Below are positions 11,531 through 23,639 of a DNA stretch of 64,000 nt, in pieces. Each line of letters begins with the position of its first letter. Position 1 is the first letter of the stretch. Below the pieces are notes generated by a model. It was not told the origin of the DNA and ran no database searches. It worked only from the letters and a program-made list of their open reading frames with translations. The DNA is from Zhengitettix transpicula (taxonomy: Eukaryota; Arthropoda; Insecta; Orthoptera; Tetrigidae). The position numbers and the translations under genes were made by a program. Location of the stretch: contig CM073591.1 of NCBI GenBank assembly GCA_037074705.1, positions 184,537,432 to 184,601,431 on the forward strand, read 5' to 3'.

Positions 11531-12307
11531 GGATGAGAATTAGGTTTGAAGAATGTGAATGTAAATCAAATTAATTTTTCTGACGCTCTCTTCGCCGTAT
11601 TCCTCAGTTAAATGGGTACGCTGCTACAGGAATTATGATTTCAGAAATCTAATTACATTCATTACAGTTCTGAAATTTTTTTAATGTGTATTTGGTCATT
11701 TCTTCAATTTCTTCAGAAGAAAAACATTATGAATATGACTGGTTGCAAACCTCACGTGTTTATACAGCTAGTGAGTCAGCCAAAACAAGGAACAAAGTTT
11801 TCATTTCAAAATTGGACACCATTAACTCTGAATATATAATGAAAACTGTACGAATCACTATACGCTTCGTGTCTCGTGAATCACTAAGTACACATAGATT
11901 GTAAATATTTACATATTTACATATTGAGCCGACCCATACGCATAGCTTTTTGGAACGAAATAGGGTTCAATGATTTTTTGGTCATCCTGGTATAGGTGCT
12001 ACATAATTTCCCAAAATCTACTAATCCAGGAACCCACTATCAAAAATAGTGTAAGAAAGTCGACTGATAAGACTTCGTCAATACAATCGCAAGGTAGTTT
12101 CTTCAAATACAGAATGTGCCATTTGCTACGCTGACATTCTACTTATGGATTCCATGGATTACATGTAACTAAAACTATCTATTCACAAATTCAGAACAAT
12201 ACTTTCAACTTATTTGTTTTGCAAATGCCATTTAACTTAACCGATTACCCAATCAAGTGCATATGTTGGCATATTAAAGGAATTTAACTTAGTGTTTTGA
12301 GCTATTA

Positions 12308-12309
<2 letters not shown>
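11531..12309. other. Non-coding, no family recognised
   Basis: AT-rich. The 72-codon frame at 11686-11904 has no recognisable features. A (TA)n tract begins at about 12311. Confidence 0.35.
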
Positions 12310-12348
<39 letters not shown>

Positions 12349-12351
<3 letters not shown>

Positions 12352-13360
12352 AGAGATTACTAAAGAATTTATTTGATTTACGATTTCTTGTCCTCAGTTC
12401 GGCAATACAGATGATGTACTTTCTTTACGCCAAATGTTTCCAAACATTTAACACTGCGTCAAAAGTGTGTCCTGAGATAAAGTTATAAAAGCCTTGAGAA
12501 GTAAACACAGGTCAAGCAGTCGAGTGAAAGATCAGTCGAGCGGCAGTAGAGCACCATTGCAGTAGCAGAGCGGCAGTCTCAGTCCAGTGGCTGTTGGTGT
12601 TATTTACATTTTGTTTGATAAAAAGCAGTTACCACATCCCGTCCAGGGTTTTAGACGCTGGTTTTTGTCCGAGTGTGAAATCATTCTGTTCGTAAGTAAT
12701 TTTCTGCGTTATAGTGGATCCAACTTGTATTATTTGAAGGACGTTATTTGCATGCGGATTTAGTATAACTAATCTCACTCGAGGTTTAGATAAACTTGCC
12801 AAAGGTTGGTAAAAGGCCACGGGATATGGTAATCCTGTAGAATGCCGTCTATGTATGATAGCTCTGCCAACAAATCCTATCTCCACACCTCATATGGTGA
12901 CAATACAGCTAACTGTAGCAAAGTGGAGAAGGGTGTTTAACTTAAGGTTGTGAGATTGTTTTTTTAAAACTAAGAAAGTGTAGCTATATTTTGCTCGCCG
13001 CCTAGCCGATTCATTCATATTGATTCAAGAAATTTTCAGATCTCCGAAGTTTAATAAACTAAGCCGTTACAAGCATATGTTGAGGTGTGTTGGGTCACTT
13101 GAGAATCGCTTTTAACGTTCCAAGGTATTCGTTTAGTTTTAGTTGTGTGTAACAATTAAGCGTTATCTTGCTATAATAGTCATTGTAAAACGATCTATAG
13201 TTTTCTGTTTTCATTTTTGTAAATTCCTATATTTTATTGGAGGCTCGTAAGTAAGCCTGATCGTAAGAACTAAAATAGCCGGGGAAATAATAATAATTGA
13301 TTTTAATTAAATTTAAGTAAAACGTGGGGATATATTACTCGTAAATAAGTGTTTACCACC

Positions 13361-13361
<1 letters not shown>
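12349..13361 (+). mobile_element. LTR-like element between (TA)n tracts (divergent)
   Basis: Bounded by (TA)n at 12311-12348 and 13362-13398. It starts TGTAGAGATTAC, ends TTTACCACCA, and has AACGTGGGG at 13322-13330, about 35 nt from the right end as in the clearer family members. A TCCTGAGATAAAG motif is near 12470. Termini are less canonical than in the other copies, so membership is tentative. Confidence 0.4.

Positions 13362-13442
<81 letters not shown>
13362..13442. repeat. Compound microsatellite (AT)n(GT)n
   Basis: A pure AT run to about 13398 is followed by about 22 GT units to 13442. It gives rise to artefactual Cys-Val and Thr-His repeat frames on the two strands. Confidence 0.95.
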
Positions 13443-13444
<2 letters not shown>

Positions 13445-13850
13445 TATTTCCGCTCGACCGGATTAAACAAGTGATGATTTTGGTGTGCGCTAAGGCGCGG
13501 TGGAGTTTGCTGAAGGGATGCATTATGCGTTTCCATCCGAGAAAACAAGAGCGAAAGTTAACGTTCAGTGCAGCTAGCGAGGAGGCACTCGTCTGTTTAA
13601 AGTTTGAAGTTGGCAAATTAAGACGAGCCCTTCGGCTGCCTGCAACAGACAAAGGCTTTCCTTTGCACAACGCCAGACTTACTTATTTATTACAGGCAAG
13701 TGCGACGCGGCAAGAATGCAATATATATCAGCCGGTGTCTCATGTACTTGGAATACAATTTCCAAGAAGTCTGAGCAAGTCTGAATATTGTAGCGCGGAT
13801 TCGCTTCTCTATGCACGAGAAATGGAAAGATAAATGATTCGATGACAGCA
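13443..13850. other. GC-richer block with a long frame, origin unknown
   Basis: A plus-strand frame stays open from the GT repeat to 13833 (about 130 codons outside the repeat). Its residues (for example LTFSAASEEALVCLKFEVGK) match no family I know, and its ATG lies in the microsatellite. It may be chance in a less AT-rich block or a fragment of an older coding sequence. Confidence 0.2.
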
Positions 13851-15391
13851 ACAATGAATTAGTAATTTTCAATTCTGAGTCTGAAAAATTCAAGACCACC
13901 GATTTATCAGCCCTAAGATGGATATAACTCCAACTGGAAACAGCTCTGCCATTTTAAATATATCACGAAATGGATTTGGAACGCTAAATGATGTTACTTT
14001 ACAATATTTTAGCCCGTCCTTTTTCAGGGCACAGCATACCTTACGGTTTCGTATAGTACCAAAATAGTGTTTCGCATTAATAATGCGTAATAATATAGTA
14101 ATAGTAGGGTTTTAAATTTTAATAGCACCTTTAAATACAGTTGAATATATTTCAATTTATCTACTTCACTTTGGTATTAAGGACTCGGTTATTTTTTATT
14201 ATGTTCGTATAAATACGGCATACATAATTAGTATCATCCTATTTTTTTTTTTGGAGGAAAAATAGCAGAATCATAATATTCGAGGGAATCCTGCTGAAAT
14301 TTCTCGTTTCTAGTCCTACACAGGAATGTGAATGCTGATTTTGGTGACCTCAATTATTTTTATCAATTATCGGACGCGTCCAATCGTTTCTCGTTAATCA
14401 AAAGGGGGAACCTAGTTGCAACTAACCGAATGAATATAAAAAAAGCCCAGTTCAGTGATGTGATTTTTACGTGTTTGAAAATTGCGTTGCCCATTGTTCA
14501 TTCAAAGACTCCTCTCGCACACGTGATTAATTGATACTTTCACTCATGTGAAACGTACACGGAACATCAGAATTTAAAATACATCGAAAAGCTTTTTCCA
14601 AACGAATGTGAGTTTAATATAATATCAGATGTGAATAATAACGCAATATCCTTTCAATATATATCAACAATTCTATGCAAAGTATTGTGAGAAAAAGATT
14701 TGCATATCGCCAGTTAAATCTTCGTACATTGTACACGTGATGGCTAGTTTGCTATTATAAACCAATTCGTTCATATTATTTTCCCAATGATATTTCATTA
14801 AGAGAAATATCAAATATAATAATTAATAACAAATATTTAATTAATGCAGAAAATAATTTAAAATTACAATTTTATTTCTATAAGTGAGGATAATAAACGT
14901 TGTCAAAATACCTTATTTTTCGAGCACAAATTCTTGCTTCTACGTTTTTTAAAACGTATGTGTCACGTTAGGCTATATTTCTGATAACGTACGATGCATG
15001 CTCGATAATACTAATATTTTTCATAAATGCTATTTCGTCTTTTAGACTTAAATTGTGTTTCATATCCTGCAGTCTAGATATTCAGACAGAATAATTTTAG
15101 TACATACTGAACCCGCAATGTAAATACGAACAAAAAAAATTAACGTCTGTTGAAAATAATAATATTAAAACGACCTGTATAACATAAATCTAAATAAATT
15201 ATTCTCCATTAGAAAAAGACGCTAATCCGTATCGAAACGTCTTATTTACTTATTTTAAGTGTTTCTTTTTTAATTTTGTCTGTTATAAAGGTCATTTGAA
15301 CATTATTATCATATTTCTCATTTTCAGGTGCAACATTCGCCACATTTAATATATTTTGTTGGGAAATAATCAGCGTATTGGAAACAGAATG
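13851..15391. other. AT-rich non-coding, nothing recognised
   Basis: No coding frame or family was identified. The 68-codon frame at 14328-14534 has no recognisable motif. Confidence 0.35.
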
Positions 15392-15927
15392 TTTTTTTTT
15401 TAGGGCAATAGGCTACATGAGGGTAATCCACTTAGGGCAACTCCCCTTTAATAGCATAGGAAGGGATTTGAAAGGGGGGATGCGGAAGGGTAGAGGAAGG
15501 TAGCCAAGGGTTAACTAGGGCCCCCGGGCTATATTTTAAGGATCCTACCCGGCATTCGCCTAAAGGAATGCAGGGAACACCTTCGAAAAACCTGCATCGG
15601 GTAGGTCGGGCATTGGGTACTTGTCCCACGCCCTTCCGATAGCGGGAGAGGAGTTTACTGTGGGGACGCAGCTTACCCCTCGCCATGCCTTGGCCTGTTT
15701 AGGAGGCAGCTGGCCGACTATTCCAATAGGAATAGCGGACAACTCTTGCCGTATGTCCAAGGTCTGCGACCCCGGAACATACTCCTCTCAGAACAGGCCG
15801 AGGTGCCTCGGCATGTGGGAACCTTAGTTCAAAAAAACCAGAGAGATGTGAGAGCATCCCCAAAGGTAGCCCCCGCCAGAGCTCTCTGGGAAGGTTCACC
15901 TGCGAGAAATCCTCTCGCAGGCTTCCT
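15392..15927 (-). mobile_element. GC-rich poly(A)-tailed retroelement, copy 3, with target-site duplication
   Basis: This is a full-length copy on the minus strand with its A tail as the T-run starting at 15392. The flanking direct repeat TTGGAAACAGAATGTTT occurs at 15378-15394 and 15928-15944, with the last T bases overlapping the tail. This is a target-site duplication of 14-17 bp typical of LINE-machinery insertion. The family hairpins are present: CCTGCGAG/CTCGCAGG (15899-15921), GCCGAGG-TG-CCTCGGC (15797-15812) and CTATTCC/GGAATAG (about 15718-15736). This copy carries a covarying stem (AGAGAG/CTCTCT where others have GGAGAG/CTCTCC) near 15840-15890. Confidence 0.9.
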
Positions 15928-15944
15928 TTGGAAACAGAATGTTT

Positions 15945-16939
15945 GCCTCATTCCGCAGCATATGAAGATGAAACACATCGTGACTGCGTATTGCATCTAT
16001 ATAAATCAATTAATACTCTATTCATAGCATAAAGTCGGGTGGCTTTAATTTATCTTTATGTTTGATGAGATCCAGGAACATAAATTGATATAACCTGAAT
16101 TCTTTCGATTACAAAAAAAAAAAAAAAAAATCAAACCTTTTTCGATGAAAAATTATTTACGTTGCTATATACGCCTGGAAAAAATGTGTTTTAAAAATAT
16201 GAAATTGCCATCCGTCTTCTCGAGACGTTCCAATACCTGATTTCCATTGCTTGGACAATGATTTATATTCACTTTACGGCAAAAAGGCTTGAACTGGTTT
16301 TCTCTAAAGCGGAAAAGAGCTTTCGGGCTGATTTAAATCGCTAACTACTATTTCCAAAACTTAGTACTTAAAATTAGACTTATCGTTTTACGGGTATTAA
16401 TATTGTTGGTTCCAAATTCTCTGTTGTCAAGAGTATGCGAGAAGATATAATCATATAGATATAACGAAAATTGAAAAATAAAACAAAATGTATGTGTATT
16501 CTCCGTTTACAGTTTTAAACGCGTTAATAAAGATCAACCAAACTCTGTGCACATATGACTTACAATATAGGTATATACACTGTGGGGGTAAGCACGCCTT
16601 TAAATGCTATTGTAAGGAGTAGAAATAAGTGACATAAGTGACAAATATAATATCGGCTTGTATGGTAGCCGCTTACTTGAACAGTAACAATCACTATGCC
16701 CCATAACCCATATGAGTATTGAACCCATTCTTTCCGTTATGAACACTGACAATCCCAGTGGTGATTGAGTTAAAGTTCCGCCCCTTCTAAAATGTTCGAA
16801 ATGGCCAAGATATTATTTTCGAATTAATTCCTGTTCCGGTATAATATAAACAAATAGCCAGTAACCGCCAAGCTCTCAGCTAGTCTATCCAATAAATCAA
16901 GTAGACTGTTTGTCTGCATGTATGTACGATTCGCATACA
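15945..16939. other. Non-coding, nothing recognised
   Basis: AT-rich, with an A-run at about 16112-16130. No family was identified. Confidence 0.35.
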
Positions 16940-17800
16940 AATCAACGACCGTGCAGAAAATTTGACCCAATTCCGTGCACGTTCTCCTTTTGAACCAAAA
17001 TAAAACAGAGTGGGGGTAAGACACGTCTCCCCTCCCCCCCTCAAGGGCGTGAGTTGACGGAGGTGTAATTTATCAAACATGCTCAAACGGTCGATATTTG
17101 CGCAGAATAAATAATTTCTAGGATCAATGAAATTGATAGTATTTCTCCCCATGTTTGTATAATTTCAACCCCTTTTTGGAATAGGTAGGAGCATCCTTAA
17201 GGGTGGAGATGGAGAATCGTTATATAAAAATGAATAAAAAAACCGATATTGGAATCTAATCCGAGGTTGTGGATGTCGCTGAGTTCAATTATGATATTCA
17301 ACTTGCCGGTTAAGTTGTACTTCAACCCCTTATAAGGGGAGACGTGGAATGGGAAAATAATGTGTGTAGGTTCCACATACAATTCTACACCCCTGGAGAA
17401 AATTTGACCAAATTTCGTACATGTGTTCTTTTCGAACCGGAAGAAAACATAGTAGGGTAAGACACAACAACCAGCGCTAGTGGCGGGGTGGACGTCAGAC
17501 ATGCTACAACGGCTGATATTTGTGTGAAATAAAACTTTTTGGAGGCAATGAAATTGTTACCATTTGCCCGATGTTTTGTGTATAATTTAAACCCCTTTAG
17601 GCATGTAACGGGAGAATCTTTAGGAATGGGGTGGAGGGGCGTTACATAAAAGTAACTTGAAATCAACCGACATTGGTGTCTAATCCTGTGTTATACATAC
17701 CGCTGAGTTTGATAATAATATTCCAATTGCAGGTTAAGTTGTAATTATGCATCTAGGAGTGGAGGAGGAAGGGAAAAATAATGGTTCTCGTACAATTTTA
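16940..17800. repeat. Two tandem units of about 440 bp
   Basis: The same landmarks recur with a period of about 440 bp. GAAAATTTGACC is at 16956 and 17396. A segment with CAAACATGCTCAAACGGTCGATATTTG near 17074 matches CAGACATGCTACAACGGCTGATATTTG near 17494. ATAATTTCAACCCC near 17160 matches ATAATTTAAACCCC near 17581. A GTCGCTGAGTTC / CCGCTGAGTTTG pair is at 17274 and 17700. Units have diverged by substitutions and indels. Minus-strand frames of 66-101 codons here are repeats of each other rather than genes. Confidence 0.8.
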
Positions 17801-17923
17801 CAAACTTACAGCGTATTCTGTCACACTATGTATAGATAATACTTGTTTACTAAAAAACATTGGATCGGTATAAGGTATATAGGCATATAAGGAGTGGCAT
17901 TTTAAAGACATTCTAAATTACGG

Positions 17924-18420
17924 GGTGTATTTTTGACACTGTTTTAGTAGCGAGAATATTTTTGTGTCCCTCGGGAATATTTTTCACTCTCTTAAGGTAC
18001 TGGGAGTATCTCTGAGTCCCTTATTGTACCGAAAACTTCCTTGCTCTGTCAGGGTACGACACACTATTTGACACTCTTAACGGAAAGGGAACCATTTTTC
18101 TCTTTCTTAAATGTGCAGTTTTGAATCTCTTAGCATACCGGAAGTGTTTTTAACTCTCTTTAGTAACCGATAGTAATTTTGACTAATTTTTTAATCTCTT
18201 AAAATATGTCAAATAATTTTGATTCTTTTAAGGTACTATGAATGGTACCGGGTGTATTTTTTACAGTATTGAGTTACGTGAAGAAAATTTCACACGCTTA
18301 GGGTGGGAGAATAATTACTTCTCTTAAAGTACTGCGTGTATTTTTGACTGTATTAGTGTACCGATTGTATTTTTTCCATTATATTTGTATCTGGAGTATT
18401 TTATGCTTCTCTAAAAGCAA
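17924..18420. repeat. Degenerate minisatellite, period about 29 bp
   Basis: Imperfect repeats of a unit resembling GGGAGTATTTTTGACTCTC plus TTAAGGTACC occur about 15 times. Examples are GGGAATATTTTTCACTCTCTTAAGG near 17971, GGGAGTATCTCTGAGTCCCTT near 18001, and GGTACCGGGTGTATTTTTTACAG near 18246. Units vary in length and sequence, which suggests an old array. Confidence 0.7.
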
Positions 18421-18429
18421 TTATGATTA

Positions 18430-18575
18430 CTGTTGAAATTAGCAAAACCTTTGCATAGGTAGGTTGAATAAATTCTTCACTAATAGATTAGTGTGGTATT
18501 AAATACGTTTTCAGGCTTATTATATATAAATACTGACGCAACGTCGGGCACCCAGTTAGTATTAAATAAAAAATC
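18430..18575 (-). repeat. Dispersed repeat, second copy at 53.55 kb
   Basis: The minus strand reads ACTGGGTGCCCGACGTTGC, then CTGAAAACGTATTTAAT and further matching sequence. The plus-strand copy at 53550 has GAGTGCCCGGCGTTGCCCG and GTAAACGTATTTAAT in the same order. The GCCCGGCGTTGCCCG motif resembles segments common to RTE-type LINE or SINE ends in animals; I am not certain of the family. Confidence 0.5.
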
Positions 18576-18599
18576 TTGATGCTGGAACAATAAAAGTAG

Positions 18600-20085
18600 T
18601 TCTTTAAAAACTGTAGCATATCTCTATGATATCAATTGTGGACAAACTTTTTGGTCAAAATCTAGCTTTGACGCTCTGAACGAAACATATAGTTACCAGT
18701 GGATTCTGATTATGTGGCAACTACAAACGTTTCAGTACTACGATTCTTATGGTCAACGAGGGGGCAAATCATTTTCAGATTGTTAGTTTCCTCTATAGGT
18801 CAGCGTGTATGGATTTAATTACTGAGCGAATAGTTGTGGTTGCAATTTATCAATTAAAAGAACTTCGAAATATTTCTTTTTTATTCAGCCTATATAATTA
18901 TTATACAGAGAAAAATTATTAGAGATTCAAATTAAATTCGCTTTAAATTTAAACTGAAATAATTTTCATGGACTAACCAATGTTATGGATTCTAGACCAA
19001 AGTATTGTATTATCAATGAATATAACCTAAAACTAGTTATTTTATTAAATATATTATTATTGAGGATGATAAAAAAGTTCAAACCTGGTAAAAAGATCCA
19101 TATTATTATTTGGAGTTTAAAAATAAATTTATATGTTCTGTGAAATAATAGCGGTCTACAACACTATAAATTTAAGAATTATCTATAATGCCCTAAAACA
19201 ACTATTCCAATTTTGAAATCTATTAAACATGTTTGAGCATAACTGGAAAATAAAGATTATTTTACTCTCAACACACGTCGATCTATCATTGCTTTAATTT
19301 CTTACGTAGTTTTTACAAAATTTATAAGCATAGCATGTAAATACACCGTTGTGGTTTGTAGAATACAAGAATACAACTCGCCGTCCAGAGGTTGCTTTAA
19401 TTTCTTAGAAAAGAAAGGATCTTTAATACAAATCGTCTATGCCCACCGCAAATGATTTAAAGCTTCGATTTCGCTAGAGGCTATATGTTTAAGTACTGCC
19501 TCCTACTTGGAACAGCCCCCAGCGAATAAGATGAAACCGTGTACAATAACTCACGCAAACTTCTCCTCGAGCATCGGATTTCTTATTTCAAAACATTATT
19601 GATTCTTCAAATTAAAATAACTGTAAAAATGATCCTGAAAAATTATGTACCTTAAAAAACATTTTACCAACTTCAGGGCAATTGAGTAAATAAAGCTACG
19701 TGTTCCAATTTTATAATATAAAAGTGATTTTTGGTTGACTTATTAACTCTATGATGATTCTCACCTAGAATTTAATTGGTTAAATGAGCTTATGAAAGCA
19801 ACAGTGGTCTAACCCACATTTTTTCGTTTCCTTAATATTTTTAGGAATAAGCATTTCAAATTACATCCAAACATGTTATGAAAAACTGAAAATTAAACTA
19901 AAATATGGAGAAATATAAAAATGCTGTCAATTAAATCTTATTTAACTCCATTAGCCGATATTGCTTGCATAGCCTTATATTTGAAAGTGCAAGTCTTTAT
20001 AAGCTGAATACAGAAAATACAATTAATTCCTATTTGCCTGCATAATTCTGGACTGTATCTGATGGGACAATGATTTATTTTTTAG

Positions 20086-20088
<3 letters not shown>
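18600..20088. other. AT-rich non-coding, nothing recognised
   Basis: No coding frame above 60 codons and no known family was found. A (TA)n tract begins at about 20089. Confidence 0.35.
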
Positions 20089-20128
<40 letters not shown>

Positions 20129-20131
<3 letters not shown>

Positions 20132-20829
20132 AATGATTAAAAGAATGAGATTAATTAAAAAAAATTATTAAAAGTTTAAAACAAATTTATTCATTAAAGG
20201 TACAATTAATTAGCCCTACTTTGGCTCGCCAAATTAAATCAAAATTTACAAACCAATTCTTTTTTTATATACAATTTGTGGCATTATAAGAAAAATACAA
20301 ACTTTTATATTTTACAAACAAACAGATTTAATACTCTTCTTCTCAGGGTCTTTACTGAGTTTGATAAGTAAGAAACAATCAAGATTATAAATTAAAGAAT
20401 TAACCATTTAAACAAATTACAACTAACGGAATACGAAATGAAAAGAAACGAAATTTGACTATACCCTTAACTACCGTTTACAGAAAATTTAGTTACTTTA
20501 CTTTGCAGTTACAACTGCCTTTCTGGTACCAGACGTAATGATTTAGAAGCTTGAGACACAATTCACAAAAAGGCCATTAATCACAGACTCTACACTTGAA
20601 TACACACACGGTTGTATTTCGTGGATTTCTTCTCCAGTAACGCGATTATCTGCTACTCCGGTCAACCGTCGGACGTATTAAATTTCGATGCCATTTTCGG
20701 AATGTTAATTAGAGCGCGTATGTATCTGGACAAACAATCCTAAACCTTTTGTTTCAGCTTTTCAGATTTCTTTGTCTCTCCGTTATAAATTATTACATTT
20801 AAAACCACTCTGTTCGTACTTTGAATTTT

Positions 20830-20890
<61 letters not shown>

Positions 20891-21083
20891 CACAAGATTC
20901 GCCAGACTGCAATCAACTTTCTTATTCGCCAGACAGCCACCAACTGACTCCCGTACAATGCGCGCAGTTCACAACAAAGCTAGCCGACACAGAGCTGCCG
21001 TCCATTGTTGTTCTTTGAGATCGGTGCCGCTAAACAATTCATTATAATTTAAACAATTAATAGCCTCCTTAATTAGTATTACA
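20129..21083 (-). mobile_element. LTR-like element b (solo LTR candidate)
   Basis: The ends TGTAAT...ATTACA lie exactly at the edges of (TA)n tracts (20089-20128 and 21084-21117), and the length is 955 bp. The conserved core is CTCAGGGTCTTTACTGAGTTTG near 20343, on the minus-strand orientation of the family. TG...CA termini with a 6-bp inverted repeat are the hallmark of LTRs. No internal coding region or second LTR is present. The CT microsatellite at 20831-20888 lies inside it. Confidence 0.65.
20831..20888. repeat. (CT)n microsatellite
   Basis: Twenty-nine uninterrupted CT units inside LTR-like element b. They produce artefactual Leu-Ser repeat frames. Confidence 0.97.
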
Positions 21084-21116
<33 letters not shown>

Positions 21117-21117
21117 T

Positions 21118-22120
21118 TGCAGTTATCACAAAAGAATGAAAGTTAAAGCCTCACGGTAATGCGTCAATTTGTGGTAATTTAAATATTAAAATGATAGGAT
21201 GTTTCAATAAGAATCAAGATTTTAAAATAGACAAACAAATTAATTTATTAACGCACAAACAATTAAATTCACACGAGTTATTTCGGCAACTAAATTTCAA
21301 TTTACATTATTAATTAATATTTTACAATAAAATGACTATATCTCAGTGTCGTTTACTGGGCCTTTAATAACGAAAATACCTGTTAACAATTGAAATTTGA
21401 TGAAGCTTTGGTGGACGTAATTCTTCAGCTGATTTATTTCAATGTAAAAACATAAAATATGAACTTTAAATACTGAACGAAATTCGAAATCTGACGATAA
21501 TACCTTTACTTATGAGTTAACAAATAATTCTGTGAAATTTTAACTTACTGTCTCTGGTACTTTAGGAAATTTGGCTCGTTCGTACACCCACACTTATCGC
21601 ACTTTATAGAGAGGCCATTTTTATAACACTCATTCTAGTAAACACTTTTACTTTTGCAAAAGTTAGTTCACTGTTCGTTCAAGAAATTTATTCGCGCCTT
21701 CCGAAGTTTATTAACTGCTGGATGCAGTTACCTGGGCTTCCAAAATTGATGAACGTGGTCTGAATCAAGAATGCAATAATTTAGACTCAGCGCTCTAAAC
21801 ATTCAGCGTTGAATACCACGTAGTTATCTCTCAGGCTGCAACATGTACAATGTTCTAACTGATTTAGCTGTTGATACATGTATCCAGGCACTTTCTGGAT
21901 TTTATACTTTTCGTCTGACCACTGCTATATTTCCAAGACGACTTACCTGGAGCTCGCCTTCCCACAGACTCTGCTCTCTGCGTCTACGGAACCAACCTCT
22001 ACAATACCCCACAAACACGTAATTCTTGCCTCATTCTTGTGTACAACTTGTGTGTTTTATGCCGCTAACAATGCGAGTCCAATTTTTTTATTAATTAACT
22101 ATTTCCTTTTAATTACCACA
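21118..22120 (-). mobile_element. LTR-like element c
   Basis: Starts TGCAGTTATC, ends TTACCACA, 1003 bp. It is separated from element b only by the (TA)n at 21084-21117 and from element d only by (TA)n at 22121-22182. The core variant CTCAGTGTCGTTTACTGGG is at about 21332. The sequence is diverged from b outside termini and core. Confidence 0.6.
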
Positions 22121-22182
<62 letters not shown>

Positions 22183-22185
<3 letters not shown>

Positions 22186-23118
22186 AATAATTTAAAAAGA
22201 CTAATGGCTGTGGCTAAATAAAAGAATTCATGTGAAAACAATTAATCAAATTTATTAATGAAGTTAAAACACATATAATATTTGGCACAATAATATTTGG
22301 TATCTCAGGGTCTTTATTTGGGTTTGATAAACGGGTGAATTGAATTTACAATCATTTATAATTACATTTAGCCTTTATTGAAGTTAATTCGTCTAAACCT
22401 CGACGAATTTTGTTGCGGACGAAATAAGATTACAGATTGAATTTAAATTAACTAACTAAACAATTAAAGAAATGAATAATTAAAGAAAAGAAATAATTGA
22501 AGAACGATCTGACGTATCTTTTAAAAAGTGGTTTACAATAAATTTTAGAGTTTTCTACTTACGGCCGCCAATTTTGAGTTTTCTGTGCACACGATTTTGG
22601 GGATATCACTGATTCTACTTTTCTAAATTTGAACGCTCGGTAGCTGCTCTGGATTATCTCTGCTATTCTGGAACCTGGATTATCTCATCAGCTAGTTTCG
22701 GACGTCGGTCTCCTGGAAGTCTCTCGATGTTAAGATTAGTTCAGTTTGTGGAGCAAACTTCTGCTTCCAAACTGTGATTTTATAAGTCTCTCGGTCAAAC
22801 TGTTTATTGGCGTTTTATTTAAACTATTATATCTCGCTGTTGGACTCTACCGTTTCGCTTCTCGCCGTTGACTGCCAAAACTTTTTATACTGCAATTTTT
22901 CTGGATGGATATCTGCCCGCATCTGTGTCTGCCGTCCAACTAACTTCGTCTCTCCCCGTTGACTCACTGTTCGTCTCGTAGATTTTAAACGCGTCCCGCG
23001 TTCAACAATGTACTCTTTGTGTCGCGTGCCGCCTGTGTTGCGGTGTATGCTTTATATACTCTAATAATGAGTCCTTTACTTTCCAATTATAATAATGGAT
23101 TAATTACTAATTACTACA
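22183..23118 (-). mobile_element. LTR-like element d
   Basis: Starts TGTAATAATT, ends ATTACTACA, 936 bp, with the core CTCAGGGTCTTTATTTGGG near 22305. It is the third in the chain b-c-d, all in the same orientation. Flanked on the right by a short imperfect (TA)n. Confidence 0.65.
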
Positions 23119-23338
23119 ATATATATATTCATTATTATATGTATTATATCAGGATGGTTTCATATGAAATGAATTGGCTTAAAAATTAAGTACACTGCGA
23201 AATTTTACGTACAACTGCTCCAGAATAACTGAATAAATATTGATAATTATCATAAATAGTTATTAATGCCCATACAAGTCGTAATAAAAATATGAAATTA
23301 TATTTCTCACTCCAGGACTGTGCAGTACAATTGATTAC

Positions 23339-23632
23339 TAAAAAACCAACCGTCCACAAATATAAACTTTATTAACAAGTATTCATAATAAATTATGAAT
23401 ATCCGATACTTTTTTTTGCCATATTCATCAGAAGACTTAATTTTATAACGTGTTTTTACTGATACATGTTTATTTGAACTGAAGTTGAAAACTGTGACAA
23501 ACCGTTGTAGAATTACGGCTTCAGATGAATATGGCCAAAATAGTCGAAAGTTTTGGATGTTTTATTTTCGACGAAGACATAAATAAAGTTTATATCGTGC
23601 ATAGTTATTAATGACGGTTGGTTTTTATTAAT
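23339..23632. mobile_element. Penelope-like terminal snap-back pair, diverged
   Basis: The left arm AAAAACCAACCGTC...ATATAAACTTTATT (from about 23339) reappears inverted at the right (AATAAAGTTTATAT...GACGGTTGGTTTTT, to about 23632). Between them each arm has a core-like motif: minus-strand CTTCTGATGAATATGGC near 23413-23429 and plus-strand CTTCAGATGAATATGGCC followed by GTCGAAAG near 23519-23552. The layout equals that of 5517-5733, but the sequence belongs to another subfamily. No coding part. Confidence 0.5.
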
Positions 23633-23639
23633 TAAAAAT

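Noticed and set aside
13353..13833. Frames with long Thr-His or Cys-Val repeats
   Set aside because: They are translations of the (GT)n/(AC)n microsatellite, not proteins.
16824..17666. Four overlapping minus-strand frames of 66-101 codons
   Set aside because: They coincide with the two 440-bp tandem units and repeat each other out of frame.
20772..21047. Leu-Ser repeat frames
   Set aside because: Produced by the (CT)n tract inside an LTR-like element.
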